Shown piece by piece: positions 17,259-25,834 of a stretch of DNA of 64,000 nt. A model generated the notes under the pieces. The model was given only the letters and a program-made list of their open reading frames with translations. It did not search any database and was not told the DNA's origin. The DNA is from Candidatus Zipacnadia bacterium (GTDB taxonomy: Bacteria; Armatimonadota; Zipacnadia; Zipacnadales; UBA5352). Positions within the stretch are counted from its first letter, which is position 1; the number at the start of each line of letters is the position of its first letter. The stretch is taken from positions 124,001 through 188,000 of the forward strand of contig JALGSU010000038.1 of the NCBI GenBank assembly GCA_029821735.1. The letters are read 5' to 3'. The position numbers and the translations under genes are program-made.

Positions 17259-19550
17259 GTGGCAATCGGCACAGAAACTGAAGCAGCATCAGCCGCACTT
17301 CCCCTGCCCGAGCTTCTCGGACCTGCAGCGCTTTCTGAGCGCTCGCGCAGGCTGCGAGAGACCGTGCTCGATGAGGGCTGGAACTACGTCGAGCGCGATA
17401 TCCTGATCGCAGAGTCGTTCCGGGCCACCGAGGGCGAGCCCTTCATGCAGATTCGCGCGGCCAAGGCCGTGGCGCATCTGCTCGCGGAGATGCCCATCGC
17501 CATCCGCGACGGCGAAGTCTTGGCCGGCTGGCACCCCAACACGCGACCAGAGGGCGAGCGCGAAGAACAGGTCCGCGAGGCCGCCGGCTACGTGGCGCGC
17601 GAGGGGTGGCGGACCTACTGCTCCGAGGGCCACATGGCTCCCGACTACAAGACCGTCCTGCACAGTGGCCTCGATGCCGTGCTCCGGCGCATCGACGAGG
17701 GCGCCATTGCCCTCGACCCGGAAGACCCTCAGACCGTCGAGAAGCGCGTGTTCTTTGAGGCGTCGCGCATATCGATGACGGGCATGCAGCACTTCATCGA
17801 GCGCTACGCCACGCTGGCCGCCGGACTGGCTGACGAGGCTGACGATGAGGAGTGGGCCGCGGAGTTGCGCGAGATCAGCCATGCCTGCGAGCACATCGCC
17901 CACCACCCCGCAACCAACACCCGCGAGGCGCTGCAACTGTCATGGTTCATGTTCCTGTGCTGCGCGCTGGAAAACAGCGGCCACCATCACTGCTTCGGCC
18001 CCGGGCGCATCGACCAGTGGCTGTGGCGCTACTTTGAGGCGGAGCGAGACTCGGGCGCGCTTGACGAGGATTTGCTCGACGATCTCCTCGCCCAGTACCT
18101 CATCAAGTGCAACGAGTTCTCCGGCCCCTCGATGAGTGCCGTGATCCTGGTGCTGGGCGGGCGCAAACCCGATGGCTCGGACGGCACCAACGAACTGTCA
18201 TTCAGAATACTCGACCTGGCGGACCGCGTGCGGATGTACTTCCCCGGCATCGACGTGTCGTGGCATCGCGACATGAACCCGGAGTTCGTGCGCCGCTGCG
18301 TGTCCCTGCTACGCAACCTCAACGGCCAGCCCTCGCTCTTCAACAGCGACGCGATCGTCAAGGGCCTCATGCGCCACGGTGTGCCCTTCGAGCACGCGGT
18401 GGACCACCTGCCCAGCACCTGCACTGAGACCTCCATCATGGGGCGCTGCAATCCCTGTGTCGCCTGGCCATACATAAACTTGGCCAACTGCATGACCTAC
18501 GCCCTCTTTGGCGGCGTGCACCCCAATACCGGTACCGCCGAGAACTTCATCGCTGACGTTGGCCTTCGGCTCAGTTGCCCGCCAGCGGGCTGGGTCGCGG
18601 CGCTCGACGGTTTGGTCGCGCGTGAGCCGCAGACTTACAGTGAACTCAAGGACGCCTTCATGCGCGTGCTACGCCACGCGGTTGACGGAGCGGTCTTCCA
18701 GTGCAACCACGATCAGTATCTCGAGTCGCTGCATAGGCCCTTCCCGCTGCTGTCCTGCCTGATCGAGGGTTGCATCGAGAGCGGGCGCAATATCTCCGAT
18801 GGTGGCGCGCTCTACAACTTCATTCAGCCCGAGGCGGTTGGTGCCTCGAACGTGGTCGACGGCCTCGCGGCGGTCCACGGGCTGGTCGAGGACGGCGAGC
18901 ATACTCTCGACGACATCCGGCAGGCTGTGCGCGCGGACTGGGTCGGGCACGAGGACCTGCAGCGGGCAGCGCGCGAGTGCCCCAAGCACGGGAACGATAT
19001 CGACTGGGTCAACCAGTTGTTCGGTGACGTCGCCGGTGGCTGGTGCGGGATGGTCGAGGGGCACACGAACTACCTCGGCGGGCCGATGCTGCCGGGCTTC
19101 CTTGGCTGGACGGTCTGGATCGACTATGGCGGGCGCACCCCTGCGACCCCCGATGGCCGTAAGGCAGGCGAGCCGTTGGCCAACTCGATCATGAACTGCA
19201 CGGGTGTGCAGGTGAAGGGCTTCCCGTCAGTAGTGCTGTCGACCACCGCGCAGTTCGACCAGTCGCGAGGTCTCGGCGGCACGGTCGGCAATGTTCGCTT
19301 CGGCGCGGACGCGCTCAGTGCGCCCGGCGGCGTGGACGCGCTCAAAGGGCTCATCGAGGCGGCCTTTGACCTGGGCTGCTTCCAGATGCAGGTGAACCTC
19401 GTCAGCACGGAGACGATGCGCGCCGCGCAGGAGAGCCCCGACGACTACCGGGACCTGTTCGTCCGCATTGGCGGGTATCTGGTCCCCTTCGTGCTTCTGC
19501 CGCGCAAGGCCCAGGACGAAGTGATGGCCCGAACCGAGTTGGGTCTGTGA
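17259..19550 (+). CDS. Glycyl radical enzyme, PFL/dehydratase-like, substrate unknown
   Basis: 763 residues from the GTG at 17259, which has GGAGG about 10 bases upstream (an in-frame TTG at 17229 is possible). The C-terminal glycyl radical loop is VRIGGYLVPFV with Gly739 in RIGGY. The active-site cysteine is probably Cys388 in STCTETS, aligning with the GCVE loop of dehydratase/lyase-type enzymes but with Thr in place of Gly. Such enzymes use a thiyl radical for C-C, C-O, C-N or C-S bond cleavage and work without oxygen. Length is slightly below the usual 780-850 residues. The activase gene starts one base after the stop. The substrate cannot be assigned; the glycan-catabolic setting suggests a sugar- or polyol-derived compound. 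Confidence 0.88.
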   Translation: MAIGTETEAASAALPLPELLGPAALSERSRRLRETVLDEGWNYVERDILIAESFRATEGEPFMQIRAAKAVAHLLAEMPIAIRDGEVLAGWHPNTRPEGEREEQVREAAGYVAREGWRTYCSEGHMAPDYKTVLHSGLDAVLRRIDEGAIALDPEDPQTVEKRVFFEASRISMTGMQHFIERYATLAAGLADEADDEEWAAELREISHACEHIAHHPATNTREALQLSWFMFLCCALENSGHHHCFGPGRIDQWLWRYFEAERDSGALDEDLLDDLLAQYLIKCNEFSGPSMSAVILVLGGRKPDGSDGTNELSFRILDLADRVRMYFPGIDVSWHRDMNPEFVRRCVSLLRNLNGQPSLFNSDAIVKGLMRHGVPFEHAVDHLPSTCTETSIMGRCNPCVAWPYINLANCMTYALFGGVHPNTGTAENFIADVGLRLSCPPAGWVAALDGLVAREPQTYSELKDAFMRVLRHAVDGAVFQCNHDQYLESLHRPFPLLSCLIEGCIESGRNISDGGALYNFIQPEAVGASNVVDGLAAVHGLVEDGEHTLDDIRQAVRADWVGHEDLQRAARECPKHGNDIDWVNQLFGDVAGGWCGMVEGHTNYLGGPMLPGFLGWTVWIDYGGRTPATPDGRKAGEPLANSIMNCTGVQVKGFPSVVLSTTAQFDQSRGLGGTVGNVRFGADALSAPGGVDALKGLIEAAFDLGCFQMQVNLVSTETMRAAQESPDDYRDLFVRIGGYLVPFVLLPRKAQDEVMARTELGL

Positions 19551-19551
19551 G

Positions 19552-20463
19552 ATGGGCGATCTGCGCGAGACAACGGGCGTAATATTCGACCTCGACCAGA
19601 CGGCTACCCACGACGGCCCCGGCGTACGCATGAACGTCTACCTGAAGGGCTGCCCGCTGCACTGCCTCTGGTGCCACTCCCCCGAGTCGCAACGCTTCGA
19701 GCCTGAGGTGGTCTGGTACGAGACGCGCTGCACCGCCTGCGGGCGTTGCGTGCAGGCCTGCCCGGCTGGCGTGCGAACGCTTGGGCTGATGAGCGCGGAG
19801 GATCGGCAGCGCTGCACGCTCTGCGGTGAGTGCGTCGCGGTTTGCTCGGCCGGGGCGCTGGAGATCATCGGCAGGCAGACGACCGCCGGCGAAATTGTCG
19901 ACGAGGCCGCGCGCCTCAAGCCGTTCTTCGGGCGAACTGGCGGGGGCGTGACCATCACCGGTGGCGAGCCGACTGCGCAGCCGGATTTCGCCCACGCGAT
20001 CGCCTCGCTGTGCCGGGAGGCGGGCATCCATGTAGCGGTGGAAACTTGCGGTCTGGCGCGTGCGGAGGTCTTCGATCGGTTGCTCAGCGTCGTCGACCTG
20101 TTCCTGTTCGACATAAAGCACGCTGACTCCGCTGAGCACGAGCGCGTGACCGGATCAGGCAACGAGCGCGTCCTCCAGAACCTCGCGCGTCTGGTGGCGG
20201 GCGACGCGGACGTCCTGGCGCGTGTGCCGCTCATCCCGACCATCAACGATGACGCCGACACCGTGCGCGCGATGGCGCGGCTCGCGGCCGAGCGGGGCGT
20301 GCAGCGTATCACGCTGCTGCCCTACAACCCCGCGACGCCCGGCAAATACTCATGGGTGCGCCGCGAACTTGAACTCGGTGACGTGCAACGGCAGAGCTCG
20401 GAGTATCTCGACGAACTCTCCGGGATATGCCGCGAGGAAGGTCTTCAGGTCGTCCCCGCCTGA
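19552..20463 (+). CDS. Glycyl-radical-enzyme activating enzyme (radical SAM)
   Basis: 303 residues. CxxxCxxC radical SAM motif at Cys34, Cys38, Cys41 (KGCPLHCLWCHSP), followed by two ferredoxin-type 4Fe-4S motifs, Cys60/63/66/70 and Cys88/91/94/98. This is the layout of dehydratase-type activases, longer than the pyruvate formate-lyase activase. GGEPTAQPDF is the SAM-binding GGE motif. It generates the glycyl radical on the partner encoded immediately upstream (1-base gap, translational coupling likely). Confidence 0.95.
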   Translation: MGDLRETTGVIFDLDQTATHDGPGVRMNVYLKGCPLHCLWCHSPESQRFEPEVVWYETRCTACGRCVQACPAGVRTLGLMSAEDRQRCTLCGECVAVCSAGALEIIGRQTTAGEIVDEAARLKPFFGRTGGGVTITGGEPTAQPDFAHAIASLCREAGIHVAVETCGLARAEVFDRLLSVVDLFLFDIKHADSAEHERVTGSGNERVLQNLARLVAGDADVLARVPLIPTINDDADTVRAMARLAAERGVQRITLLPYNPATPGKYSWVRRELELGDVQRQSSEYLDELSGICREEGLQVVPA

Positions 20464-20464
20464 T

Positions 20465-20803
20465 CTATCTCATGCAGGCGACGCGCCCGGTGCCATCGAC
20501 GGTGAAGTGGGCGCGCACGCAGTTGCAGCAGATCCCCTGGCGGTCGCAGGAATCCGATTTGCACGCGCAGGTCTGCAGATTGAGCGCCTTGCTGACGCAG
20601 TCGCTGCTGGCCTGATCCTTCAGTGACATCGTCTCTGGGTCGCGCTTGACGCCGTCCGTCATGCAGACGGTCTTCTCACCCGCCGCCACGCTCGCGCGGA
20701 TGCACTCGCAGCAAATGCCCCTGAACGTGCAACTGTCGCTGGTGCACGGGCACATGAGCAGGTTGATCTCGTAGTTCACGCATTGGTCTGGTGTGATGGG
20801 CAA
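20465..20803 (-). CDS. Small Cys-rich protein with two tandem DUF6485-like repeats
   Basis: 112 residues from a TTG at 20803, chosen because GGAGG lies 6 bases upstream; a GTG at 20827 is the next option. Two similar units of about 45 residues: CVNYEINLLMCPCTSDSC, then RGICCECIRA...VCM; and CVSKALNLQTCACKSDSC, then RQGICCNCVRA...ACM. This CxC...C...G.CC.C spacing resembles the small DUF6485 family, recognised from memory. Single-unit proteins are usual, so a two-unit version is notable. Probably binds metal or an Fe-S cluster through about 16 cysteines. It ends 1 base from the activase stop in a tail-to-tail arrangement and lies downstream of the broken DUF4838 gene on the same strand. Confidence 0.7.
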   Translation of the reverse strand: MPITPDQCVNYEINLLMCPCTSDSCTFRGICCECIRASVAAGEKTVCMTDGVKRDPETMSLKDQASSDCVSKALNLQTCACKSDSCDRQGICCNCVRAHFTVDGTGRVACMR

Positions 20804-20854
20804 GGGTGTCCTCCATGTTCTTGGCACCCCCCGCTCGCGCGCATGTGGGATTGC

Positions 20855-21601
20855 CTACAACTCGGTACACGAAACGTCATCGAGCCACCACGTGCCGGGC
20901 CGATGGAAGAACATGGTGATCGCGATATTCACTGTTCCCTCCACGGCCTTCACGTAGGTGGTGGCCTCGCGCCAACTCGTCGTGGTGTCCGGGACCTTGA
21001 ACGACGACCACACATAGCCGCCGGTGTCGGTCACCGACTTCCCGTCCTCGTCCCGGAAGGTGAAGCGTATGGCCGGTGAGCTCTTGACCTTCGGATTCTC
21101 ACCGACATCCTGCGTCTTGTAGCGCAGACTGAAGGCGTAGCGCGCCCCCGCGGTCGCCGGCACAACGGTGGTCATCGACCAGTGTGCGTCCGGATCCTCC
21201 GGCACCCGCACCTGAACACAGTGGTCCGACAGATAGCCGTCGGTGTCGATGATCTCATGGCTCACCTCGCCCTTACCACCGAAGCCCCAGCCCTCTGCCT
21301 GTGCCTCGAACGATCCGTCCTTGAGCAGGTTCGGCCGATCATCGCCGTAGATCAGGTAGCATGGCTTCCACAGCCCGCCCATGCCCGACTGGTCTCGCAC
21401 CCGCACCGCCACCGTATTCGTGCCCGGCTTGAGCTTGTCGGTAACATCGAGGTCCAGCGGATTCTTCCATGAATCCGGGTCTTCCGCAATGTCGAAGATG
21501 ACTTCCCCGATTGGCTCCCCGTTCAGCCACACCCAGCCGTCCTCGTCGATCGCGCCCAGTCTCAGGATGATCCGCGGGCTCTCGAGTTTCTCAGCCGGCA
21601 C
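20855..21601 (-). CDS. DUF4838 protein B, C-terminal piece (sugar-binding domains)
   Basis: Last piece of the gene beginning at 23608. It holds the end of a GH2-like jelly-roll domain (VPAEKLESPRIILRLGAIDEDGWVWLNGEPIGE...TNTVAVRVRDQSGMGGLWKP in essence) and a CBM4-type module (LLKDGSFEAQAEGWGF, then HRPGTWWLDDVSCTEL). The break from the middle piece is near 21600. There the usual WYR strand between GFDGI and VPAEK is absent, suggesting loss of about 20 bases rather than one or two. The GTG at 21601 is probably not a real start. Confidence 0.65.
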   Translation of the reverse strand: MPAEKLESPRIILRLGAIDEDGWVWLNGEPIGEVIFDIAEDPDSWKNPLDLDVTDKLKPGTNTVAVRVRDQSGMGGLWKPCYLIYGDDRPNLLKDGSFEAQAEGWGFGGKGEVSHEIIDTDGYLSDHCVQVRVPEDPDAHWSMTTVVPATAGARYAFSLRYKTQDVGENPKVKSSPAIRFTFRDEDGKSVTDTGGYVWSSFKVPDTTTSWREATTYVKAVEGTVNIAITMFFHRPGTWWLDDVSCTEL

Positions 21602-22460
21602 GGATACCGTCGAAGCCCTCGCGGCCCTGCTTCTCCCACGGCCGGTTGGTATCGATCAGCTCCCACCCCGAGTCATCGAGGTCCGTCGCCTGCCAGTTAG
21701 CCGCCTCGCCCTGCTCCTCGCCCTCCACCGCGAAGCGCCAGGCAAGCGGCAGCTCCTGGAATCGCCCGGCCTCGTCGGCGAGGATATCGTAGCGGGCCTG
21801 CAGGCTATTGCCCCAGCCCGAGCGGCCCTCGAAGTAGTCCAGCGCCGCCCGATGCAGAGCGGGAAGCTGGCCCTGCGACTCGATGACTTCCCAGCGTCGG
21901 TCGTGCAGCGCCTTCGCTTCCATCACCCAGTCCATGACCTGCTTGCGCTCTGGCGTCGGGTCTATGAGTTCAGGCTCCAACCGACTGAACGCCATCCCCG
22001 AGCCATTGAGCTTCTTCAGCAGCCCGACCAGCCGCGCGGTGGAGTCTGTGTATTCCAGTCCAATGCGCACGAAGTCCAGGCGCGTGACGATCTCCGGGTC
22101 ATCGGTCCTCGTGTACGCTCGGTCGAGCGCAGCCCGCGCCGCGGCTACCGTCTCCGCGTCGAACTGCGCCGCCAGGTTGTTGGTGTTGGTGGAGCTCGCC
22201 CCCCGGGCGTCCGCGCCCAGCGATGCCAGCCGTCGCTCGAAGATATCGTAGTATTCGGCCACATCATCCGCCGCCGGTCCGAAGCCTGCGCGGTAATAGT
22301 CGGCCATGATTTCGTCGCGCGTCAGCTCCGTGTCCCACAGCATCTTCGCGGCGAGGTAGTAGTTCGGCCCGTGGGTCGCGAAGTCGTAGCACATCTCGCT
22401 TTGCAGGCCAATGAAGCCGCGGTCGCGGATGTACTTGATGTCCTCCTCGATCATGCGGGG
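21591..22460 (-). CDS. DUF4838 protein B, middle piece
   Basis: Continues the DUF4838 domain (RMIEEDIKYIRDRGFIGLQSE, then YYLAAKMLWDTELTRDEIMADYY) and a helical region, then enters the C-terminal jelly-roll (WRFAVEGEEQGEAANWQATDLDDSGW in shortened form). It is joined to the N-terminal piece at about 22455, where adding one C to the run CCCC restores the frame (GNP then RMIEED). It stops at 21591, just after the second break. Confidence 0.65.
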   Translation of the reverse strand, partial: PRMIEEDIKYIRDRGFIGLQSEMCYDFATHGPNYYLAAKMLWDTELTRDEIMADYYRAGFGPAADDVAEYYDIFERRLASLGADARGASSTNTNNLAAQFDAETVAAARAALDRAYTRTDDPEIVTRLDFVRIGLEYTDSTARLVGLLKKLNGSGMAFSRLEPELIDPTPERKQVMDWVMEAKALHDRRWEVIESQGQLPALHRAALDYFEGRSGWGNSLQARYDILADEAGRFQELPLAWRFAVEGEEQGEAANWQATDLDDSGWELIDTNRPWEKQGREGFDGIRAG

Positions 22461-23608
22461 TTGCCATACCGCGACCAGCCATCGATATGCTGATGATACA
22501 GTTTGCGCATCTCCGGGTCGCGATACCAGTGGCAGCCATAGGCGAAGAAGAGAACGATGTGGTCCGAGAGATCCTCGAGTTCCGCTGGGGGCTGCTTGAA
22601 GAACGTGTAGCAGAAATGCCCGAACAGCTTGTCCGGGTTGATCTCGTGGGCGCGGTCGGCCACCTGGTTCGCGAAGGTGAAGATGCGGTCGGTTAGCGCC
22701 ACCATCTCCCCGGCGCCCCACGGCATCATGGCCTCAGGCACGTCGAGCGCCCGGCATTGCTCGCACTCGCAAAACCCGCTTCCATCGTTCGGCGAGATGG
22801 GCACTATGTCCCGGCTGTCCAGCGCGGCTTTCTGGGCGCAGATCTCGATGACCTCGGGATTCGAGGTGCAGATCTGACCGTGGGTGCCGCGCATCGGCTT
22901 GCGCTCGCCACCGATCTCCGCGTAGTACTCGGGGTGCTCGTCAAAGAGCTTGTCGCCCAGCATCCACGAGTACGCGTGCCCCGCGTTGCCGGAGATGTCC
23001 TGGCCCTGTCCGCTGCGCCGCCACCACGTGTAGTAGTCGTTGCTCAACCATCCCGGATTCCTGTAGGTCACCCATAGGCTGCGGATGCGGAAGTCCGGCC
23101 CATCAGCGAGGTCCAGGTCGTCGGGCACCGTGAACGTCGCTGACGCCGGGACGACTTCGCCCGTCTCGCCCGGCCAAAGCCAGCGCACGCCGCCGAAACG
23201 TCCCAGCACTCCGTAGACCCCGTACAGCGTGCCGGTGCGCGTAGCCCGATCCAGCGGCCTACCTTCACCGTCACCGCCGACGATGAACAGGTCGCCGTCC
23301 ACCACTCGCGCTGTGAAGTGCTCCCACGCCGGCGTCTCGATCCCGGCCGCCTCGCTGGCCGCGCAGGGCCCGACGAAGATGCGTGCGGCGTCCGGTGCGT
23401 CAGCTTCCCTCACGATCGGCAACTCCGCGCCGCTGATCCGCTGCAGATAGCTCTGCAATTCCTCCGCAGCGTAGGTGACGTTCTCGAACGCTTCGTCGGG
23501 AGTCACGATGGTGTAGTCTGACGCGCCGTCCGCGACGATATCCAGCGCGAAAACACCGGGAGCAGCGATAAGCATTGCGCTGGTGATGATTGCGAGCAAC
23601 CGGGACAT
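22451..23608 (-). CDS. Secreted DUF4838 protein B, N-terminal piece
   Basis: The ATG at 23608 follows GAGGTGAGAG and starts a signal peptide (SRLLAIITSAMLIAAPGVFA). Residues ~25-110 are the GH67-N-like domain (TYAAEELQSYLQRISGAELPIV, abbreviated), followed by DUF4838 with SPNDGSGFCECEQC, almost identical to the motif in the 2.8 kb gene. It ends prematurely in GWSRYGNPA at 22451 because of a one-base frameshift. The repaired gene would span 20855-23608 and encode about 918 residues, longer than the other DUF4838 protein through its C-terminal carbohydrate-binding modules. Confidence 0.75.
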   Translation of the reverse strand: MSRLLAIITSAMLIAAPGVFALDIVADGASDYTIVTPDEAFENVTYAAEELQSYLQRISGAELPIVREADAPDAARIFVGPCAASEAAGIETPAWEHFTARVVDGDLFIVGGDGEGRPLDRATRTGTLYGVYGVLGRFGGVRWLWPGETGEVVPASATFTVPDDLDLADGPDFRIRSLWVTYRNPGWLSNDYYTWWRRSGQGQDISGNAGHAYSWMLGDKLFDEHPEYYAEIGGERKPMRGTHGQICTSNPEVIEICAQKAALDSRDIVPISPNDGSGFCECEQCRALDVPEAMMPWGAGEMVALTDRIFTFANQVADRAHEINPDKLFGHFCYTFFKQPPAELEDLSDHIVLFFAYGCHWYRDPEMRKLYHQHIDGWSRYGNPA

Positions 23609-23672
23609 TCTCTCACCTCGTGTGGTGAACTATGCTGCGTGGCGCAGGTCATTTGGCCGCGCAACTGTCCTT

Positions 23673-23689
23673 CACCTGCCGGACAGGTG
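23673..23689. repeat. Short inverted repeat in a divergent intergenic region
   Basis: CACCTG (23673-23678) and CAGGTG (23684-23689) separated by 5 bases, in the 144-base region between the divergent DUF4838 B and 23.75 kb genes. Could be a regulator site; no clear promoter boxes were found. Confidence 0.3.
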
Positions 23690-23752
23690 CGCCGGCCATG
23701 TGCGGCGAACCGTTGCCTTCGCCACACGCGAAGCTGCGAGGAGGTCGTCACC

Positions 23753-25651
23753 ATGGGCGGATGTGGATCGTCGCTCGCCCTCATCATCGTCGTGTCCCTG
23801 CTGATCTCCGGCGCATGTTGCGCTCAAGGCCAGGAAGCTGAGAATCCGTGGCTGGGTAACCAGCTCGGCATTACCGATGAAGCGCCCGCTCCTTGGACAC
23901 CGGTCGACGTCGGCGGCCAGCAAGTGAGCGTGTGGGGCCGCACCTTTGCTTGGGACGGCGGCCCGCTGCCCGCGCAGATCACCAGCCAGGGCGAGGAGCT
24001 GCTGACCTATCCGGCGGAGCTGTGGGTGCAGGTCGCGGCGCCTGCACTCGTCCCGTTCCCGGAAGCCGATCAGCATGTCGTCGAGCAGGCCGATGCCAGC
24101 GTGACCATGCAGCACGCCACCGGGGCCGGCGGCTTCGATCTGCAGACCACTACCACTATCGAGTTCGACGGCTTCTGTCGGGTGCGGATGACACTGACGC
24201 CGGACGAGCCCACGCACGTTGATGCCGTCACGCTGGTCATCCCCATTCGCAACGACGTCGCCGACGTCTTCAGCCGCTACCTCAACTACGACTTCGCGGC
24301 TCTGCGCACCGACAAGAAGAGCTTCGCCACCTCTCTGCAGCACATCGAGGGCACCATCTACGAGCCCTTCAATCCTGAGGTGTGGGTAGGCAACAAGCAG
24401 GTTGGCTTGTGCTGGGCTGCGGAGACCAACGTCACCTGGTTACAGGAAGAACTTGATTACGCCATCAGGGCCATCCCGCGCGACCGCGCCACCGAGTTAA
24501 GGGTGGCCTTCGTTGACCATCCGGTAACGCTCACCGAGCCGCTCACGGTCGAGTTCGCTCTCATGCCCACGCCCATCAAGCCCGTCGATCCGCGCCTGCG
24601 CATGATCCGGATGGGTGCATCCAGCCGCTGCATAGCCGCCAAGAACCACGGCATTGGCGAGGGCATCTGCGACTGGTACGCCATCGCCTTCGGAGGCGAA
24701 CTGGACCCGCTGTATGACTCGTTCCCCTTCCCGGGCGAGTCGGAGAAGTCTCGCGCCGCGGTGCAGAACCTGCGCGACAACAACGTGGGCTTCATCCCCT
24801 ACGGGGCTATGGCCTACACCAACGCCATGTTCGCGGACGTGCGGCACATGTACGAGCAGTGGCATACGTTGCCGGTCTCCGAGGCAACGCTCGGGCGGTA
24901 CGAGAAGTACGATGCCGGAGAGACTGAGGATTACGCGAAGGCGAACTGGGGTCACTGGGAGGGATACCGGGTCTGCATGACCCCGGAGAGCTACCATGAC
25001 TTCTTCGTGGACATGTGGATACGGGCGATCCGCGAGCATGATCTGGCTGGCATCTACCTTGACCATGGCGAGGTCAGTCACGGTTGCCAGAACCCGAACC
25101 ACGACCACTTCATCGACCCGGAGACCCAACCCGGCAAGTACTTCTACGGTGTGTTCGGCGCCCGCCAGTTGCTCAAGCGCCTGTGGATTGCCAGCAAAGC
25201 CGAGAAGCCCGAGATCGTGACCGTGCTTCATCAGTCACGCCCGAGCAAGCTCTTCAATGGCTTCCTCGACATCTGCGCCACCGGCGAGGTCATCAACGTC
25301 TTCTTCTGCGGCGACCACCACGGGCGCGACATCATCGCTGACCCGACCCTCTACGTCCCCGACTACGATCTTCTGCCGCCGGCGTTCTTCGAGATGGAGT
25401 TCCTGGACAGCTACGGTTTCGACAGCCGCATCCTGCCCGAAGTCAAGTTCTGCAACCAGCAGTACCTCAAAGACAACCCGGAGCTGGCTACGCTCTGGTC
25501 ATCGATCCTGATGAAGAACACGCTGCTGGCCGGAGCGCGCCTCTACGCGGGTAACATGGACCAGCAGGCTCTGGAGAACATGTGGCGCGGGATGGACACG
25601 CGTGTCGTTCTACCAGCGGCCGGGGAAGACGCTGGTCATCGTCGGGAATGA
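23753..25651 (+). CDS. Secreted protein of unknown function, barrel-like, main piece before frameshift
   Basis: The ATG at 23753 follows GAGGAGGTC and starts a signal peptide (SSLALIIVVSLLISGACCAQG). The first ~280 residues are beta-rich. A likely TIM-barrel follows, with IREHDLAGIYLDHGEVSHGC and FLDICATGEVINVFFCGDHH, resembling the glycoside hydrolase-like proteins common in Planctomycetota and Armatimonadota. I do not recognise a named family. The frame is lost near residue 613 (MWRGMDTR); the true continuation VSFYQRPGKTLVIVGND is one frame over. Two bases lost from a CGCG run would explain it. Neighbour of the nitrilase gene. Confidence 0.65.
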   Translation: MGGCGSSLALIIVVSLLISGACCAQGQEAENPWLGNQLGITDEAPAPWTPVDVGGQQVSVWGRTFAWDGGPLPAQITSQGEELLTYPAELWVQVAAPALVPFPEADQHVVEQADASVTMQHATGAGGFDLQTTTTIEFDGFCRVRMTLTPDEPTHVDAVTLVIPIRNDVADVFSRYLNYDFAALRTDKKSFATSLQHIEGTIYEPFNPEVWVGNKQVGLCWAAETNVTWLQEELDYAIRAIPRDRATELRVAFVDHPVTLTEPLTVEFALMPTPIKPVDPRLRMIRMGASSRCIAAKNHGIGEGICDWYAIAFGGELDPLYDSFPFPGESEKSRAAVQNLRDNNVGFIPYGAMAYTNAMFADVRHMYEQWHTLPVSEATLGRYEKYDAGETEDYAKANWGHWEGYRVCMTPESYHDFFVDMWIRAIREHDLAGIYLDHGEVSHGCQNPNHDHFIDPETQPGKYFYGVFGARQLLKRLWIASKAEKPEIVTVLHQSRPSKLFNGFLDICATGEVINVFFCGDHHGRDIIADPTLYVPDYDLLPPAFFEMEFLDSYGFDSRILPEVKFCNQQYLKDNPELATLWSSILMKNTLLAGARLYAGNMDQQALENMWRGMDTRVVLPAAGEDAGHRRE

Positions 25652-25814
25652 CTCGACCGAGGCCGTGAACGAACGCATTGCGCTGAGCACTGGCGATACC
25701 TATGTTACCGCCGTTGACGCGCAGACAGGTGACGAAGTAGCACTGGCGAATGGTCTCATCACGTTGACCGTTCCGGCGCGGGTGTACCGGATGGTATTAC
25801 TGACGACCGAATGA
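25602..25814 (+). CDS. C-terminal piece of the 23.75 kb protein, shifted frame
   Basis: Encodes a terminal beta-domain (VSFYQRPGKTLVIVGND, then VYRMVLLTTE) typical of the end of a glycosidase-like protein. The GTG at 25602 is not preceded by a convincing ribosome site, so this is the remainder of the upstream gene rather than a separate one. Confidence 0.6.
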   Translation: MSFYQRPGKTLVIVGNDSTEAVNERIALSTGDTYVTAVDAQTGDEVALANGLITLTVPARVYRMVLLTTE

Positions 25815-25834
25815 AGCGACTGCAGGAGGACACT

